The notes below the pieces were generated by a model. It ran no database searches. It was not told the origin of the DNA and was given only the letters and a program-made list of their open reading frames with translations. From assembly GCA_030156305.1 (NCBI GenBank), contig JASGMZ010000090.1:1-10607 (forward strand): a stretch of DNA of 10,607 nt, read 5' to 3'. Every line of letters starts with the position of its first letter. The first letter of the stretch is position 1. The stretch comes from Bacteroidales bacterium (lineage in GTDB: Bacteria; Bacteroidota; Bacteroidia; Bacteroidales; UBA12077). This document shows positions 1 to 6,887 of this stretch, piece by piece. Both the position numbers and the translations under genes were made by a program.

Positions 1-28
1 TAAATTTGTACTACTAATCATCACTGTT

Positions 29-1477
29 TTGAGAAGAAAATTTTTTACCAATTTAACCTTACTTCTGTTTCTTAACTTACTGATCAAGCCTTTTTGGATT
101 TTTGGGATTGATCGTACAGTTCAAAATGTGGTTGGTGCCGAAGAATATGGATTGTATTTTTCGCTATTTAACTTTTCGCTGCTGCTCAATATGTTACTTG
201 ATTTAGGCATTACAAACTACAACAATCGAAACATTGCCCAAAACAACCATCTTTTGAGTAAATCTTTATCGAGTATTGTTAGTTTAAGGTTATTGCTGGC
301 TTTATTGTATACTTCTGTTACCATTGTTGCAGCCTTATTTGTGGGTTATGAAGGCAGACAGTTTTATTTATTGATTTTCCTGATTTTTAATCAGTTTTTG
401 GCTTCGTTTATTTTGTATTTAAGATCAAATTTAAGTGGGTTGCATTATTTTAAAACGGATAGTATTATTTCGGTACTCGATCGTTTTATTATGATTGTGA
501 TTTGCGGATTATTACTTTGGGGAGGAGTTACAGAAAAAAGCTTTCAAATCGAATGGTTTATTTATGCCCAAACAGCAGCTTATTTATTTACTTTGGTTGT
601 ATCATTTGGGATTGTTTACAGTAAAGCACAATTCTTAAAACTTAAGTTCGACCGCACCTATTTTATTGCTATTCTAAAAAAAAGCTATCCATTTGCATTA
701 CTTTCTTTATTGATGGCCTTTTATTACCGAATCGATTCAGTAATGTTAGAACGAATGCTTCCGGATGGAAAATTGCAAGCGGGCATTTATGCCCACGGAT
801 TTCGTATTCTTGATGCTGCTGCTATGTTTGCCTTTTTGTATGCAAGCCTACTTTTACCCATGTTTTCGCGAATGATTAAGCAAAAAAAATCAATCCATCA
901 GCTTACTTTATTTTCATTTTTACTTTTAATCGTGCCGGTGGTAGGGATTACTTTCGCTTCTTATTTTTACCGAACCGAGATCATTGATTTGTTGTACCAT
1001 CAGCATGTAGATACTTCGGCAACAATATTTGGAATATTGATTTTATGTTTTTTGGGAATTTCTACCAGCTATATTTTTGGTACTTTATTAACTGCCAATG
1101 GAAATTTACGCAAATTGAATTTTATGGCTGTAGGTGGAGTAATCGTTAATATTACCCTTAATTTTATATTCATACCAAAGTATTTTGCGCTGGGTTCTGC
1201 TATTGCCAGCTTAGTTACGCAAACTTTTGTTGCAATACTGCAGGTTCTGCTGGCAAAGAAAATTTTTAAATTTTCTATTAATTTAAAACAAATAGCAATT
1301 TTTGTTTTATTTATTGTTGGGGTATTTCTTTTTTCAATGTTTTCTGTTGACTTAGACTTTAATTGGATTTATAAATTTATTGCCATTCTTGTTTTTACCA
1401 TGATCCTTGCTTTTTTATTGCGATTAATCCATTTAAAGGTTTTAGTTGATTTATTAAAAAATGGAGATGAGATATAA
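29..1477 (+). CDS. Wzx-type polysaccharide flippase (MATE/MOP fold)
   Basis: Probable inner-membrane flippase that moves lipid-linked oligosaccharide or polysaccharide repeat units to the periplasmic face. The 482-residue protein is almost entirely hydrophobic, with about 14 likely membrane segments (roughly residues 6-25, 42-60, 82-105, 111-130, 146-166, 176-197, 215-231, 252-280, 293-313, 331-352, 363-383, 387-410, 419-438, 447-465). The N-terminal stretch KPFWIFGIDRTVQNVVG and the later LDLGITNYNNRNIAQ are typical, from memory, of Bacteroidetes members of this family. The start shown is a TTG that gives the usual (M)RRKF beginning. The frame stays open to the left edge with no ATG or GTG, so the true start could lie outside. 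It converges with the mutase gene. Lipid II or another lipid-linked substrate cannot be excluded. Family call is firm, substrate unknown. Confidence 0.85.
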   Translation: MRRKFFTNLTLLLFLNLLIKPFWIFGIDRTVQNVVGAEEYGLYFSLFNFSLLLNMLLDLGITNYNNRNIAQNNHLLSKSLSSIVSLRLLLALLYTSVTIVAALFVGYEGRQFYLLIFLIFNQFLASFILYLRSNLSGLHYFKTDSIISVLDRFIMIVICGLLLWGGVTEKSFQIEWFIYAQTAAYLFTLVVSFGIVYSKAQFLKLKFDRTYFIAILKKSYPFALLSLLMAFYYRIDSVMLERMLPDGKLQAGIYAHGFRILDAAAMFAFLYASLLLPMFSRMIKQKKSIHQLTLFSFLLLIVPVVGITFASYFYRTEIIDLLYHQHVDTSATIFGILILCFLGISTSYIFGTLLTANGNLRKLNFMAVGGVIVNITLNFIFIPKYFALGSAIASLVTQTFVAILQVLLAKKIFKFSINLKQIAIFVLFIVGVFLFSMFSVDLDFNWIYKFIAILVFTMILAFLLRLIHLKVLVDLLKNGDEI

Positions 1478-1511
1478 AAAAACTTTTCCAAAGTTTTAAA
1501 CTTTGGGAAGT
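1476..1511. terminator. Hairpin between convergent flippase and mutase genes
   Basis: An imperfect inverted repeat has arms at 1482-1493 and 1501-1511 (CCAAAG pairing with CTTTGG at the loop end, G:U pairs further out) around a 7-base loop. A run of seven A bases at 1476-1482 becomes a T-run when read on the minus strand, as expected for intrinsic termination of the mutase transcript. On the + strand the hairpin starts right after the flippase stop but is not followed by a strong T-run. It is most simply a shared bidirectional terminator. On the minus strand the outer stem contains C/A mismatches, so strength is uncertain. Confidence 0.55.
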
Positions 1512-1537
1512 ATAATTACAGGATAATTGGTAATCTT

Positions 1538-2875
1538 TTATTTAAACTTCTTAATAATCGTTTTAATATCGCCAACCTTTTCTTTAAGCGTTTCTTCGTT
1601 GTTGGCTTCGGCTAAAACACGTAAATAGGGTTCTGTGTTGGATGGACGAACATTAAACCACCAATCTTTGAAATCCAACCGATAGCCATCAAAATCAAGA
1701 ATTTCCATGGGTTCTTCTTCGGCAACGAAATAATCTTTAAGCGCTTCCATGGCTTCTGCTTTTTGTTCAATTTTAAAATTTAATTCTCCTGAGCTTTCAT
1801 ATTTTTTGATTTTGCCCATAAGCTCAGCCATAGTTTTTCCTTCTTTCTTAAATCTAGATAAGATATTTAAAACAATTAATGCAGCCATAATTCCGGAGTC
1901 GGAATAAAAGAAATCCCGAAAATAGTAATGTCCTGCCAATTCACCGCCATAAATTCCTTGTATTTCTCTGAGTTTTAATGCAGCATAAGCCCTTCCTACA
2001 CGCCAGGTATGCATTTCCCCACCTAACTCTTCAACATATTCTTTTACAGCTTTTGAAGTACGGATATCCTCAAGGACTTTTCCTTTTTCTTTTTCAAGAA
2101 AATAATGTCCCATTAATCCAATAATTAAATCAGGAGAAATAAATTTCCCTTTTTCATCAACAAATATTACACGATCGGCATCGCCGTCGAATATTATGCC
2201 AATATCACATTTTTCTTGTAAAACAGTTTTTTTAAGATCGGCAACATTTTCTTCAATTAAAGGGTTGGGTTCGTGGTTTGGGAAAGTTCCATCCAACTCA
2301 TCATACAGGTATACAGGATCTTTGCCTAATACTTTTTTGATTAAGAATCCGGCCATTCCATTGGAGCAATCGATGGCAATTTTTAAATTCGAGTAATCCT
2401 GAACATACGTTTTCAGAAATTGTACATATTCATCTTTAACTTTATAATCGACTATTTTCCCTTTTTTATGAGCTATAGAAACCTCGCGTGTTTGAATCAT
2501 CTCTTCGAGTTGTTTAAGTCCGGTATCGTAACCCACAGGCAAAGCATTAAATTTAGAAATTTTCATCCCGTTATATTCACTCGGATTGTGCGAAGCCGTT
2601 ATCTGAACGGATGCGGCAAATTTATGTTTTGCTGTAATATAGTAAACCATGGGCGTTGTAGAAATACCAATATTATAAACATTAGCTCCGCTGTCAATAA
2701 TTCCCTGCGCTAAATACTCAAAAATTTCATCGGATGAATTTCGTACATCTCTACCTACTAAAACATTATCTGCCTGTAAAAGTTCCGGAAGAAAGTATCC
2801 TATTTTGTAAACATCATTTTTATTAAAATCTTCGTTGTAAATTCCTCGAATATCGTATGCTTTAAATGCTTTCAT
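1538..2875 (-). CDS. manB: Phosphomannomutase/phosphoglucomutase
   Basis: Cytosolic alpha-D-phosphohexomutase interconverting hexose 6-phosphate and 1-phosphate, most likely mannose (feeding GDP-mannose) and/or glucose. All four family signatures are visible in 445 residues: the phosphoserine loop TASHNP with Ser95, the Mg2+ loop DGDADR at 230-235, the sugar-recognition loop GELAGHYYF at 311-319, and the C-terminal phosphate-binding loop RPSNTEPYLRV at 410-420. Length is normal for the bacterial PMM/PGM group. The usual GE(M)SGH serine is Ala314 here, a conservative change in the sugar loop. The ATG has no clear Shine-Dalgarno. It lies 98 bp beyond the stop of the PGK-like gene with a terminator between them, so it is probably transcribed from its own promoter. 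Convergence with the flippase suggests surface polysaccharide supply (inference). Mannose versus glucose preference cannot be read from sequence. Confidence 0.9.
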   Translation of the reverse strand: MKAFKAYDIRGIYNEDFNKNDVYKIGYFLPELLQADNVLVGRDVRNSSDEIFEYLAQGIIDSGANVYNIGISTTPMVYYITAKHKFAASVQITASHNPSEYNGMKISKFNALPVGYDTGLKQLEEMIQTREVSIAHKKGKIVDYKVKDEYVQFLKTYVQDYSNLKIAIDCSNGMAGFLIKKVLGKDPVYLYDELDGTFPNHEPNPLIEENVADLKKTVLQEKCDIGIIFDGDADRVIFVDEKGKFISPDLIIGLMGHYFLEKEKGKVLEDIRTSKAVKEYVEELGGEMHTWRVGRAYAALKLREIQGIYGGELAGHYYFRDFFYSDSGIMAALIVLNILSRFKKEGKTMAELMGKIKKYESSGELNFKIEQKAEAMEALKDYFVAEEEPMEILDFDGYRLDFKDWWFNVRPSNTEPYLRVLAEANNEETLKEKVGDIKTIIKKFK

Positions 2876-2909
2876 ATTTAATTGGTTTTTATAGCGTTTA
2901 AAATCTGGG

Positions 2910-2941
2910 AAAAAAGAAGTCAGTTTTTAAAGCTGACTTCT
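2910..2941 (-). terminator. Intrinsic terminator after the PGK-like gene
   Basis: A perfect 9-bp inverted repeat (AGAAGTCAG at 2915-2923 and CTGACTTCT at 2933-2941) flanks a 9-base loop. On the minus strand the hairpin is followed at once by five T (2914-2910). It lies 33 bp past the stop of the PGK-like gene and 35 bp before the mutase ATG. It should end the PGK transcript and separate it from manB. If transcription instead starts upstream of it, it could act as a leader hairpin for manB. Confidence 0.8.
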
Positions 2942-2973
2942 GTAAAATGCAGGTACAAAAATGCGATTTTTTT

Positions 2974-4260
2974 TTATTTGGTTAAAGCTTTTACGGGTTC
3001 AATTCCTAAAGTTGTTCCTTCCTGAATAGCTTTTAGTACAGCACCACCCCCTGTAAAGATGTAATATTTAGGGCTATCAAGTGCAACAATGTATAATCCG
3101 GGGAGTAATCTTTTTAATTCCTGCATAGTATCTCCACCGCCATAAAGCTTAACGGCTTCATAGTTTTTATCGATAAGTTCGTCTAAGGCAATGGTTCCTT
3201 CATTAAAATGGGGTGTAAATCCCATTACCGCATTCACGAAAATGGTTCTTGCGGATGAGAATATTTTTGTAATTTTCTCTTCCTTGAACGACTCTTTGGC
3301 AATATCAAGTATGTAATTTAATTTTGTACCGGGTTTTAATTCATGAATATTGTGCACGCGGTATTTCCCTTTTTGTCGGCCTTCTAATGTATCTGATTCA
3401 ATAATAAAAGGTAACTCAACTAACTTGCCCGGATATTGTTTACTAAACTCAACAAATTTCTTGGCATGCTTCATATCATCTTCAGATATCCCTTTGATAT
3501 CCAACCCATATTTTGCCGATAAATAAGCATTGTAAATAACACCACCTAAAACCAGATAATCTGCTTTTTTTATAAGGGCATATAATGAATCGATTTTAGT
3601 GTCGAATTTTGAACCTGCTACCACAGCTATAAATGGTAATTGGGGGTTGTAAATTCTTTCAAGATTTTCAATTTCTTTTTGCATTAAAAATCCTGCGTAT
3701 GATGGTAAATATTTATTAACACCAACCGTAGATGCATGGGGCTGCCATGATCCAAAGGCATCGTTTACAAAAATATCTGCCAGTCCGGCTAACTGGTTAG
3801 CAAAACGATCCTTATCAGAACCCTCAGCCTCTTCTCCCTGAAACCATCGAGTATTGGGTAAATAGATCCCATCAATTTTTCCCTCTTGCAACTCACGGAT
3901 TAAATGATTAATGGAGGTTTCAATGCCAAGGTATCCTCTATTTTCATGAGGGTAAAAGTCTGGCACTTTCATGTTTACGTGTAGTTTATTCCTCAAATAT
4001 TCAACAATAGGTTCCACCGATGTATCTTTGCTAATTTTGATCTCCCCTGTTTTTTTATCTCGTGGACGGCCCACATGTGTCATTAAAATTATTTTACCCC
4101 CTTTTGCATTGATATGATATAGAGTGCCTATTGTAGCATCAATTCGGTAAGGATCATGAATTTCCCCTTTTTTCACCACATTATGATCAACTCTTACCAA
4201 AACCACTTTCCCATTTAAATCTGCATCCTGTATGGATGGAATATTATATTTTTCTAACAT
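2974..4260 (-). CDS. Divergent phosphoglycerate kinase homologue with altered active site
   Basis: A PGK-fold protein of 428 residues, longer than the usual 390-400. Recognisable PGK landmarks in order: RVDHN at 23-27 (normally RVDFN), Arg39, THVGRP at 61-66, LPNTRWFQGEE at 134-144 (normally LENLRFH.EE), FVNDAFGSWQPHAST at 164-178, AGSKFDTK at 215-222, GGGDT at 374-378 and TGGGA at 403-407. The HRAH segment is replaced by WQPH, so the substrate arginine expected near 173-174 is missing. The WNGP.GVFE nucleotide segment is replaced by VNAVMGFTP (342-350), without the ribose-binding Glu. Lys218, Lys222, Arg65 and Arg138 remain. Extra residues follow the GRP motif, and about 105-128 are unlike PGK. 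It sits 79 bp downstream of the PGK fusion and has its own strong ribosome site. It may be a kinase on another acyl phosphate or a regulatory pseudoenzyme; the fold is sure, normal PGK activity doubtful. Confidence 0.85.
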   Translation of the reverse strand: MLEKYNIPSIQDADLNGKVVLVRVDHNVVKKGEIHDPYRIDATIGTLYHINAKGGKIILMTHVGRPRDKKTGEIKISKDTSVEPIVEYLRNKLHVNMKVPDFYPHENRGYLGIETSINHLIRELQEGKIDGIYLPNTRWFQGEEAEGSDKDRFANQLAGLADIFVNDAFGSWQPHASTVGVNKYLPSYAGFLMQKEIENLERIYNPQLPFIAVVAGSKFDTKIDSLYALIKKADYLVLGGVIYNAYLSAKYGLDIKGISEDDMKHAKKFVEFSKQYPGKLVELPFIIESDTLEGRQKGKYRVHNIHELKPGTKLNYILDIAKESFKEEKITKIFSSARTIFVNAVMGFTPHFNEGTIALDELIDKNYEAVKLYGGGDTMQELKRLLPGLYIVALDSPKYYIFTGGGAVLKAIQEGTTLGIEPVKALTK

Positions 4261-4272
4261 AGTTACCTCCTG
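4261..4272 (-). promoter_or_regulatory. Strong Shine-Dalgarno site of the PGK-like gene
   Basis: On the minus strand the sequence CAGGAGGTAACT directly precedes the ATG. AGGAGGT is a near-perfect match to the 16S anti-Shine-Dalgarno, at a normal short spacing. It fixes the start at 4260. Genes on either side (PGK fusion, mutase) have no such site, as is usual in Bacteroidetes. Confidence 0.85.
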
Positions 4273-4297
4273 TTTTTTTAGATTAATTAATAATAAG

Positions 4298-4327
4298 AAA
4301 ATACAATATAAATTAAAATTGTGTTTT
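4298..4327. repeat. A+T-rich inverted repeat between the two PGK genes
   Basis: Arms AAAATACAAT (4298-4307) and ATTGTGTTTT (4318-4327) pair at 9 of 10 positions, with the tenth a G:U on + strand RNA, around a 10-base A+T loop. It lies in the 79-bp gap between the fusion stop and the PGK-like start. On the minus strand it could be a weak terminator or an RNA end or processing site that separates the two messages. It is very A+T rich, so chance is possible. Confidence 0.3.
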
Positions 4328-4339
4328 TTACAATAATAA

Positions 4340-6724
4340 TTAAATATCTTCAGTAATAGCTTTTAGTGCAGGCAATTGTTTCCCTTCAATATATTCGAGC
4401 AATGCACCACCAGCCGTAGAAATATAACTTATTTTATAGGCCAAACTAAATTTATTTACTGCGGAAATTGAATCCCCTCCACCGATTAATGAAAATGCGC
4501 CTTTATCGGTTGCCCTGGCAACAGCCATAGCAACCTTTAGTGTTCCCATCGAAAAGTTTGACATTTCAAAAACACCGATTGGGCCATTCCATAAAATCGT
4601 AGATGAGCTTTCAATAACCTCGGTAAATTGGTTGGCCGATTTTATTCCAATATCTAAACCCATCCATCCATCTTTTATTTGATCAATTTCGCAATGTTCA
4701 ATATTGGCATCGTTTTTAAAATTATCAGCAATGATACAATCGGAGGGAAGATAGAGATTTACTCCGTTATTTTTGGCTTTAGCCATAATTTCCCTCGCTG
4801 TTTTTAGATGGTCATTCTCTACCAGCGAGTCTCCAATTTTTCCACCCATAGCTTTAATAAATGTGTAAACAATTCCTCCACCAATTATTAAGTTATCAAC
4901 TTTTTCGAGCAAGGCTAATATAATATGAATTTTAGTAGAAACTTTTGATCCTCCGATAATGGCTGTAAAAGGGCTTTTAGCTTGTTTTACGACTTTGTCG
5001 ATATTATTGATTTCATTTTCTACCAGGTAGCCAAACATTTTATCTTTTGGGAAGAATTTGGCAATAGTATAAGTTGACGCATGTGCACGATGTGCTGTGC
5101 CAAAAGCATTAAAAACATATACATCTCCCAGCTCAGCCAGTTGGCGAGCAAAATTTTCATTCGCTTCAGTTTCTTCTTTATGGAATCGGAGATTCTCAAG
5201 GAGCAAACACTCTCCGGGTTTTAATTCTTTGGCTGCTTTTTTTGCTTCATCACCAATGCAATCGGGGGCAAATTTTATCTCTCTATCGAGCGATTTGGAT
5301 AAAAAAGGTAAAATATGTTTTAACGATAAGTTTTTATCGAATTTTCCTTTGGGCCTTCCCAGATGTGTCAAAAAGATTACTGAACCTCCATCAGCTAGAA
5401 TTTTCCGAACAGTAGGTAAAGCAGTGATAATTCTTGTAGGATCAGTTATTTCTTTATTTTCGTTAAGTGGGACATTAAAATCAACACGCATTAAGACTTT
5501 TTTCCCTTCAAAATTATATCGGTCGATGGTTAGATTTTGTTTTATAGCCTTAATGGCGGGTAATTCTTTCCCTTCTAAATATTCAAGCAGTGCACCCCCT
5601 GCTGTTGAAATATAACTTATTTTATGAGCTAAACTATATTTGTTTACAGCCGCTATAGAATCCCCGCCGCCGATTAACGAATAGGCTCCTTTGTCTGTAG
5701 CGCGGGCAACAGACATAGCTGTTTTTAAGGTGCCCATAGAAAAGCTTGGCATTTCGAAAACACCCAAGGGGCCGTTCCAAAGGATTTTTTTCGAATTTTC
5801 AATTATTTCTGCAAATTTATTGGCCGATTTAATTCCAATATCCAATCCCATCCATCCATCAGGGATATCCATGATATCACAATGTTTAACATTGGCATCG
5901 TTTCTAAAATCATCGGCTACAATACAATCTGTGGGCAAATAAAGTTTTACTTTGTTTTTTTCTGCTTTATTAATGATGTGCCGGGCAAAATCTAAAAAGT
6001 CATCTTCAATTAAGGAATCACCAATGTTACCACCCATAGCTTTGGCAAAAGTAAATCCGATGCCCCCTGCAATAATCAGATTATCTACTTTTTCAATTAA
6101 CGCTTCGATAATATGAATTTTTGTTGAAACTTTTGACCCTCCTAAAATGGCTGTAAAAGGATGAATGGGTTGATATAAAATTTTATCGATATTCTGAATT
6201 TCATTTTCTACCAGATAGCCAAACATACTATCTTTTGGGAAAAATTTTGCGATGGTAAAAGTTGAGGCATGAGCTCTATGAGCCGTTCCAAATGCATTAT
6301 TTACATAAGCATCACCCATTTGGGCAATTTTTTGGGCAAATGCTTCATCAGCATTGGTTTCTTCTTTATGAAAACGCAAATTTTCAAGTAATAAAATTTC
6401 TCCGGGTTTAAGATTTTTGGCCATATTTTCAGCTTCCTCCCCAATACAATCTGATGCAAATTTCACCTCACGGTCAAGTACTTTTTTAAGGTGTGGGAGT
6501 ATTAATTTTAACGACATTTTTTCGTTATATTCTCCTTTAGGCCTTCCGAGATGGGTTAATAAAATAATTGAACCTCCTTCGGCTAATATTTTCCGGATAG
6601 TAGGGATAGCTGTAATAATTCGGGTATCATCTGTAATTTCCTGTTTCTCATTCAATGGAACATTGAAGTCTACCCGCATAAGTACTTTTTTCCCGTAGAA
6701 ATTATAAGTATCGATTGAATACAT
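4340..6724 (-). CDS. pgk: Tandem phosphoglycerate kinase fusion (PGK-PGK)
   Basis: Phosphoglycerate kinase interconverts 1,3-bisphosphoglycerate + ADP and 3-phosphoglycerate + ATP in glycolysis and gluconeogenesis. This 794-residue protein is twice the normal length: unit 1 is residues 1-396, unit 2 is 397-794, joined with no linker. Unit 1 shows DFN at 19-21, Arg35, HLGR at 58-61, Arg117, HRAH with Arg150, GGSKVSTK at 195-202, WNGPLGVFE at 316-324 and GGGDS at 352-356. Unit 2 repeats every one exactly 396 residues later (DFN 415-417, Arg431, HLGR 454-457, Arg513, Arg546, Lys594/598, Glu720, GGGDS 748-752). Both therefore look catalytically competent. Two shared oddities are Asn for the usual Asp in VNDAFG (Asn143, Asn539) and STAGG for STGGG. 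There is no Shine-Dalgarno before the ATG. It is the first gene of the PGK pair and divergent from holB. A stop codon lost by sequencing error is unlikely, because unit 2 also lacks a start Met at the junction (Asn397). Confidence 0.92.
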   Translation of the reverse strand: MYSIDTYNFYGKKVLMRVDFNVPLNEKQEITDDTRIITAIPTIRKILAEGGSIILLTHLGRPKGEYNEKMSLKLILPHLKKVLDREVKFASDCIGEEAENMAKNLKPGEILLLENLRFHKEETNADEAFAQKIAQMGDAYVNNAFGTAHRAHASTFTIAKFFPKDSMFGYLVENEIQNIDKILYQPIHPFTAILGGSKVSTKIHIIEALIEKVDNLIIAGGIGFTFAKAMGGNIGDSLIEDDFLDFARHIINKAEKNKVKLYLPTDCIVADDFRNDANVKHCDIMDIPDGWMGLDIGIKSANKFAEIIENSKKILWNGPLGVFEMPSFSMGTLKTAMSVARATDKGAYSLIGGGDSIAAVNKYSLAHKISYISTAGGALLEYLEGKELPAIKAIKQNLTIDRYNFEGKKVLMRVDFNVPLNENKEITDPTRIITALPTVRKILADGGSVIFLTHLGRPKGKFDKNLSLKHILPFLSKSLDREIKFAPDCIGDEAKKAAKELKPGECLLLENLRFHKEETEANENFARQLAELGDVYVFNAFGTAHRAHASTYTIAKFFPKDKMFGYLVENEINNIDKVVKQAKSPFTAIIGGSKVSTKIHIILALLEKVDNLIIGGGIVYTFIKAMGGKIGDSLVENDHLKTAREIMAKAKNNGVNLYLPSDCIIADNFKNDANIEHCEIDQIKDGWMGLDIGIKSANQFTEVIESSSTILWNGPIGVFEMSNFSMGTLKVAMAVARATDKGAFSLIGGGDSISAVNKFSLAYKISYISTAGGALLEYIEGKQLPALKAITEDI
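4343..5536 (-). repeat. PGK unit 2 of the fusion (residues 397-794)
   Basis: This is the second copy of a 1188-bp-period tandem coding repeat. It aligns to unit 1 without any insertion or deletion. Identity is about 75% by my hand count over roughly 390 residues, lowest around unit-1 positions 241-290 and 61-110 and highest at the active-site motifs. Unit-specific differences include Phe538 where unit 1 has Asn142 just before the AFGTAHRAH motif. Confidence 0.9.
5537..6724 (-). repeat. PGK unit 1 of the fusion (residues 1-396)
   Basis: This is the first copy of the tandem coding repeat. Its C-terminal end runs ELPAIKAIKQNL and passes directly into TIDRYNF, the counterpart of the N-terminal SIDTYNF of unit 1. 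Exactly one stop and one start have been replaced by sense codons, and no spacer was added. Confidence 0.9.
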
Positions 6725-6887
6725 GATTAATGCTGTTAAGGATTAAGAAGGGTTAAAGATATAAAATCTGAAATAATTTTTTACATATTAATTTCAAGAT
6801 ATTCTTTTTATTTAATAGATATAAATTGTTTATTGTTATTTTTGTTTATCATAAATTAAGGATTTTATCTATTAACGAATAGTTTAT
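6725..6887. other. Divergent A+T-rich intergenic region (PGK fusion / holB)
   Basis: This 163-bp gap must hold promoters for both directions. On the + side, TATTTTTG at 6837-6844 matches the Bacteroidetes -7 box (TAnnTTTG) and lies 43 bp before the holB ATG, but I find no TTG at the proper -33 distance. On the minus side the best -7 candidate is TATCTTTA, mismatched at the last base, without a -33 partner. A small inverted repeat CTATT/AATAG (6869-6873, 6878-6882) sits just before the holB start. No convincing operator is seen. Confidence 0.5.
6837..6844 (+). promoter_or_regulatory. Candidate -7 box for holB
   Basis: TATTTTTG is a full match to the TAnnTTTG consensus recognised by the primary sigma factor of Bacteroidetes, at a suitable distance from the holB start (leader of about 35-40 bases). 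The matching -33 element is missing and the region is T-rich, so this is only a candidate. Confidence 0.4.

Noticed and set aside
2196..2713. Two short + strand open frames opposite the phosphomannomutase gene
   Set aside because: They are antisense to the conserved mutase frame, have no start signals, and look like shadows of codon use.
5097..5615. A 172-codon open frame on the + strand, antisense to the PGK fusion, plus similar ones at 5691-5942 and 6417-6698
   Set aside because: They lie entirely opposite the strongly conserved PGK coding frames, recur at matching places in both units because of the repeat, and encode no recognisable protein.
6869..6882. Small inverted repeat CTATT/AATAG before the holB ATG as an operator or hairpin
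   Set aside because: Five A+T-rich base pairs with a 4-base loop in a region this A+T rich is expected by chance.
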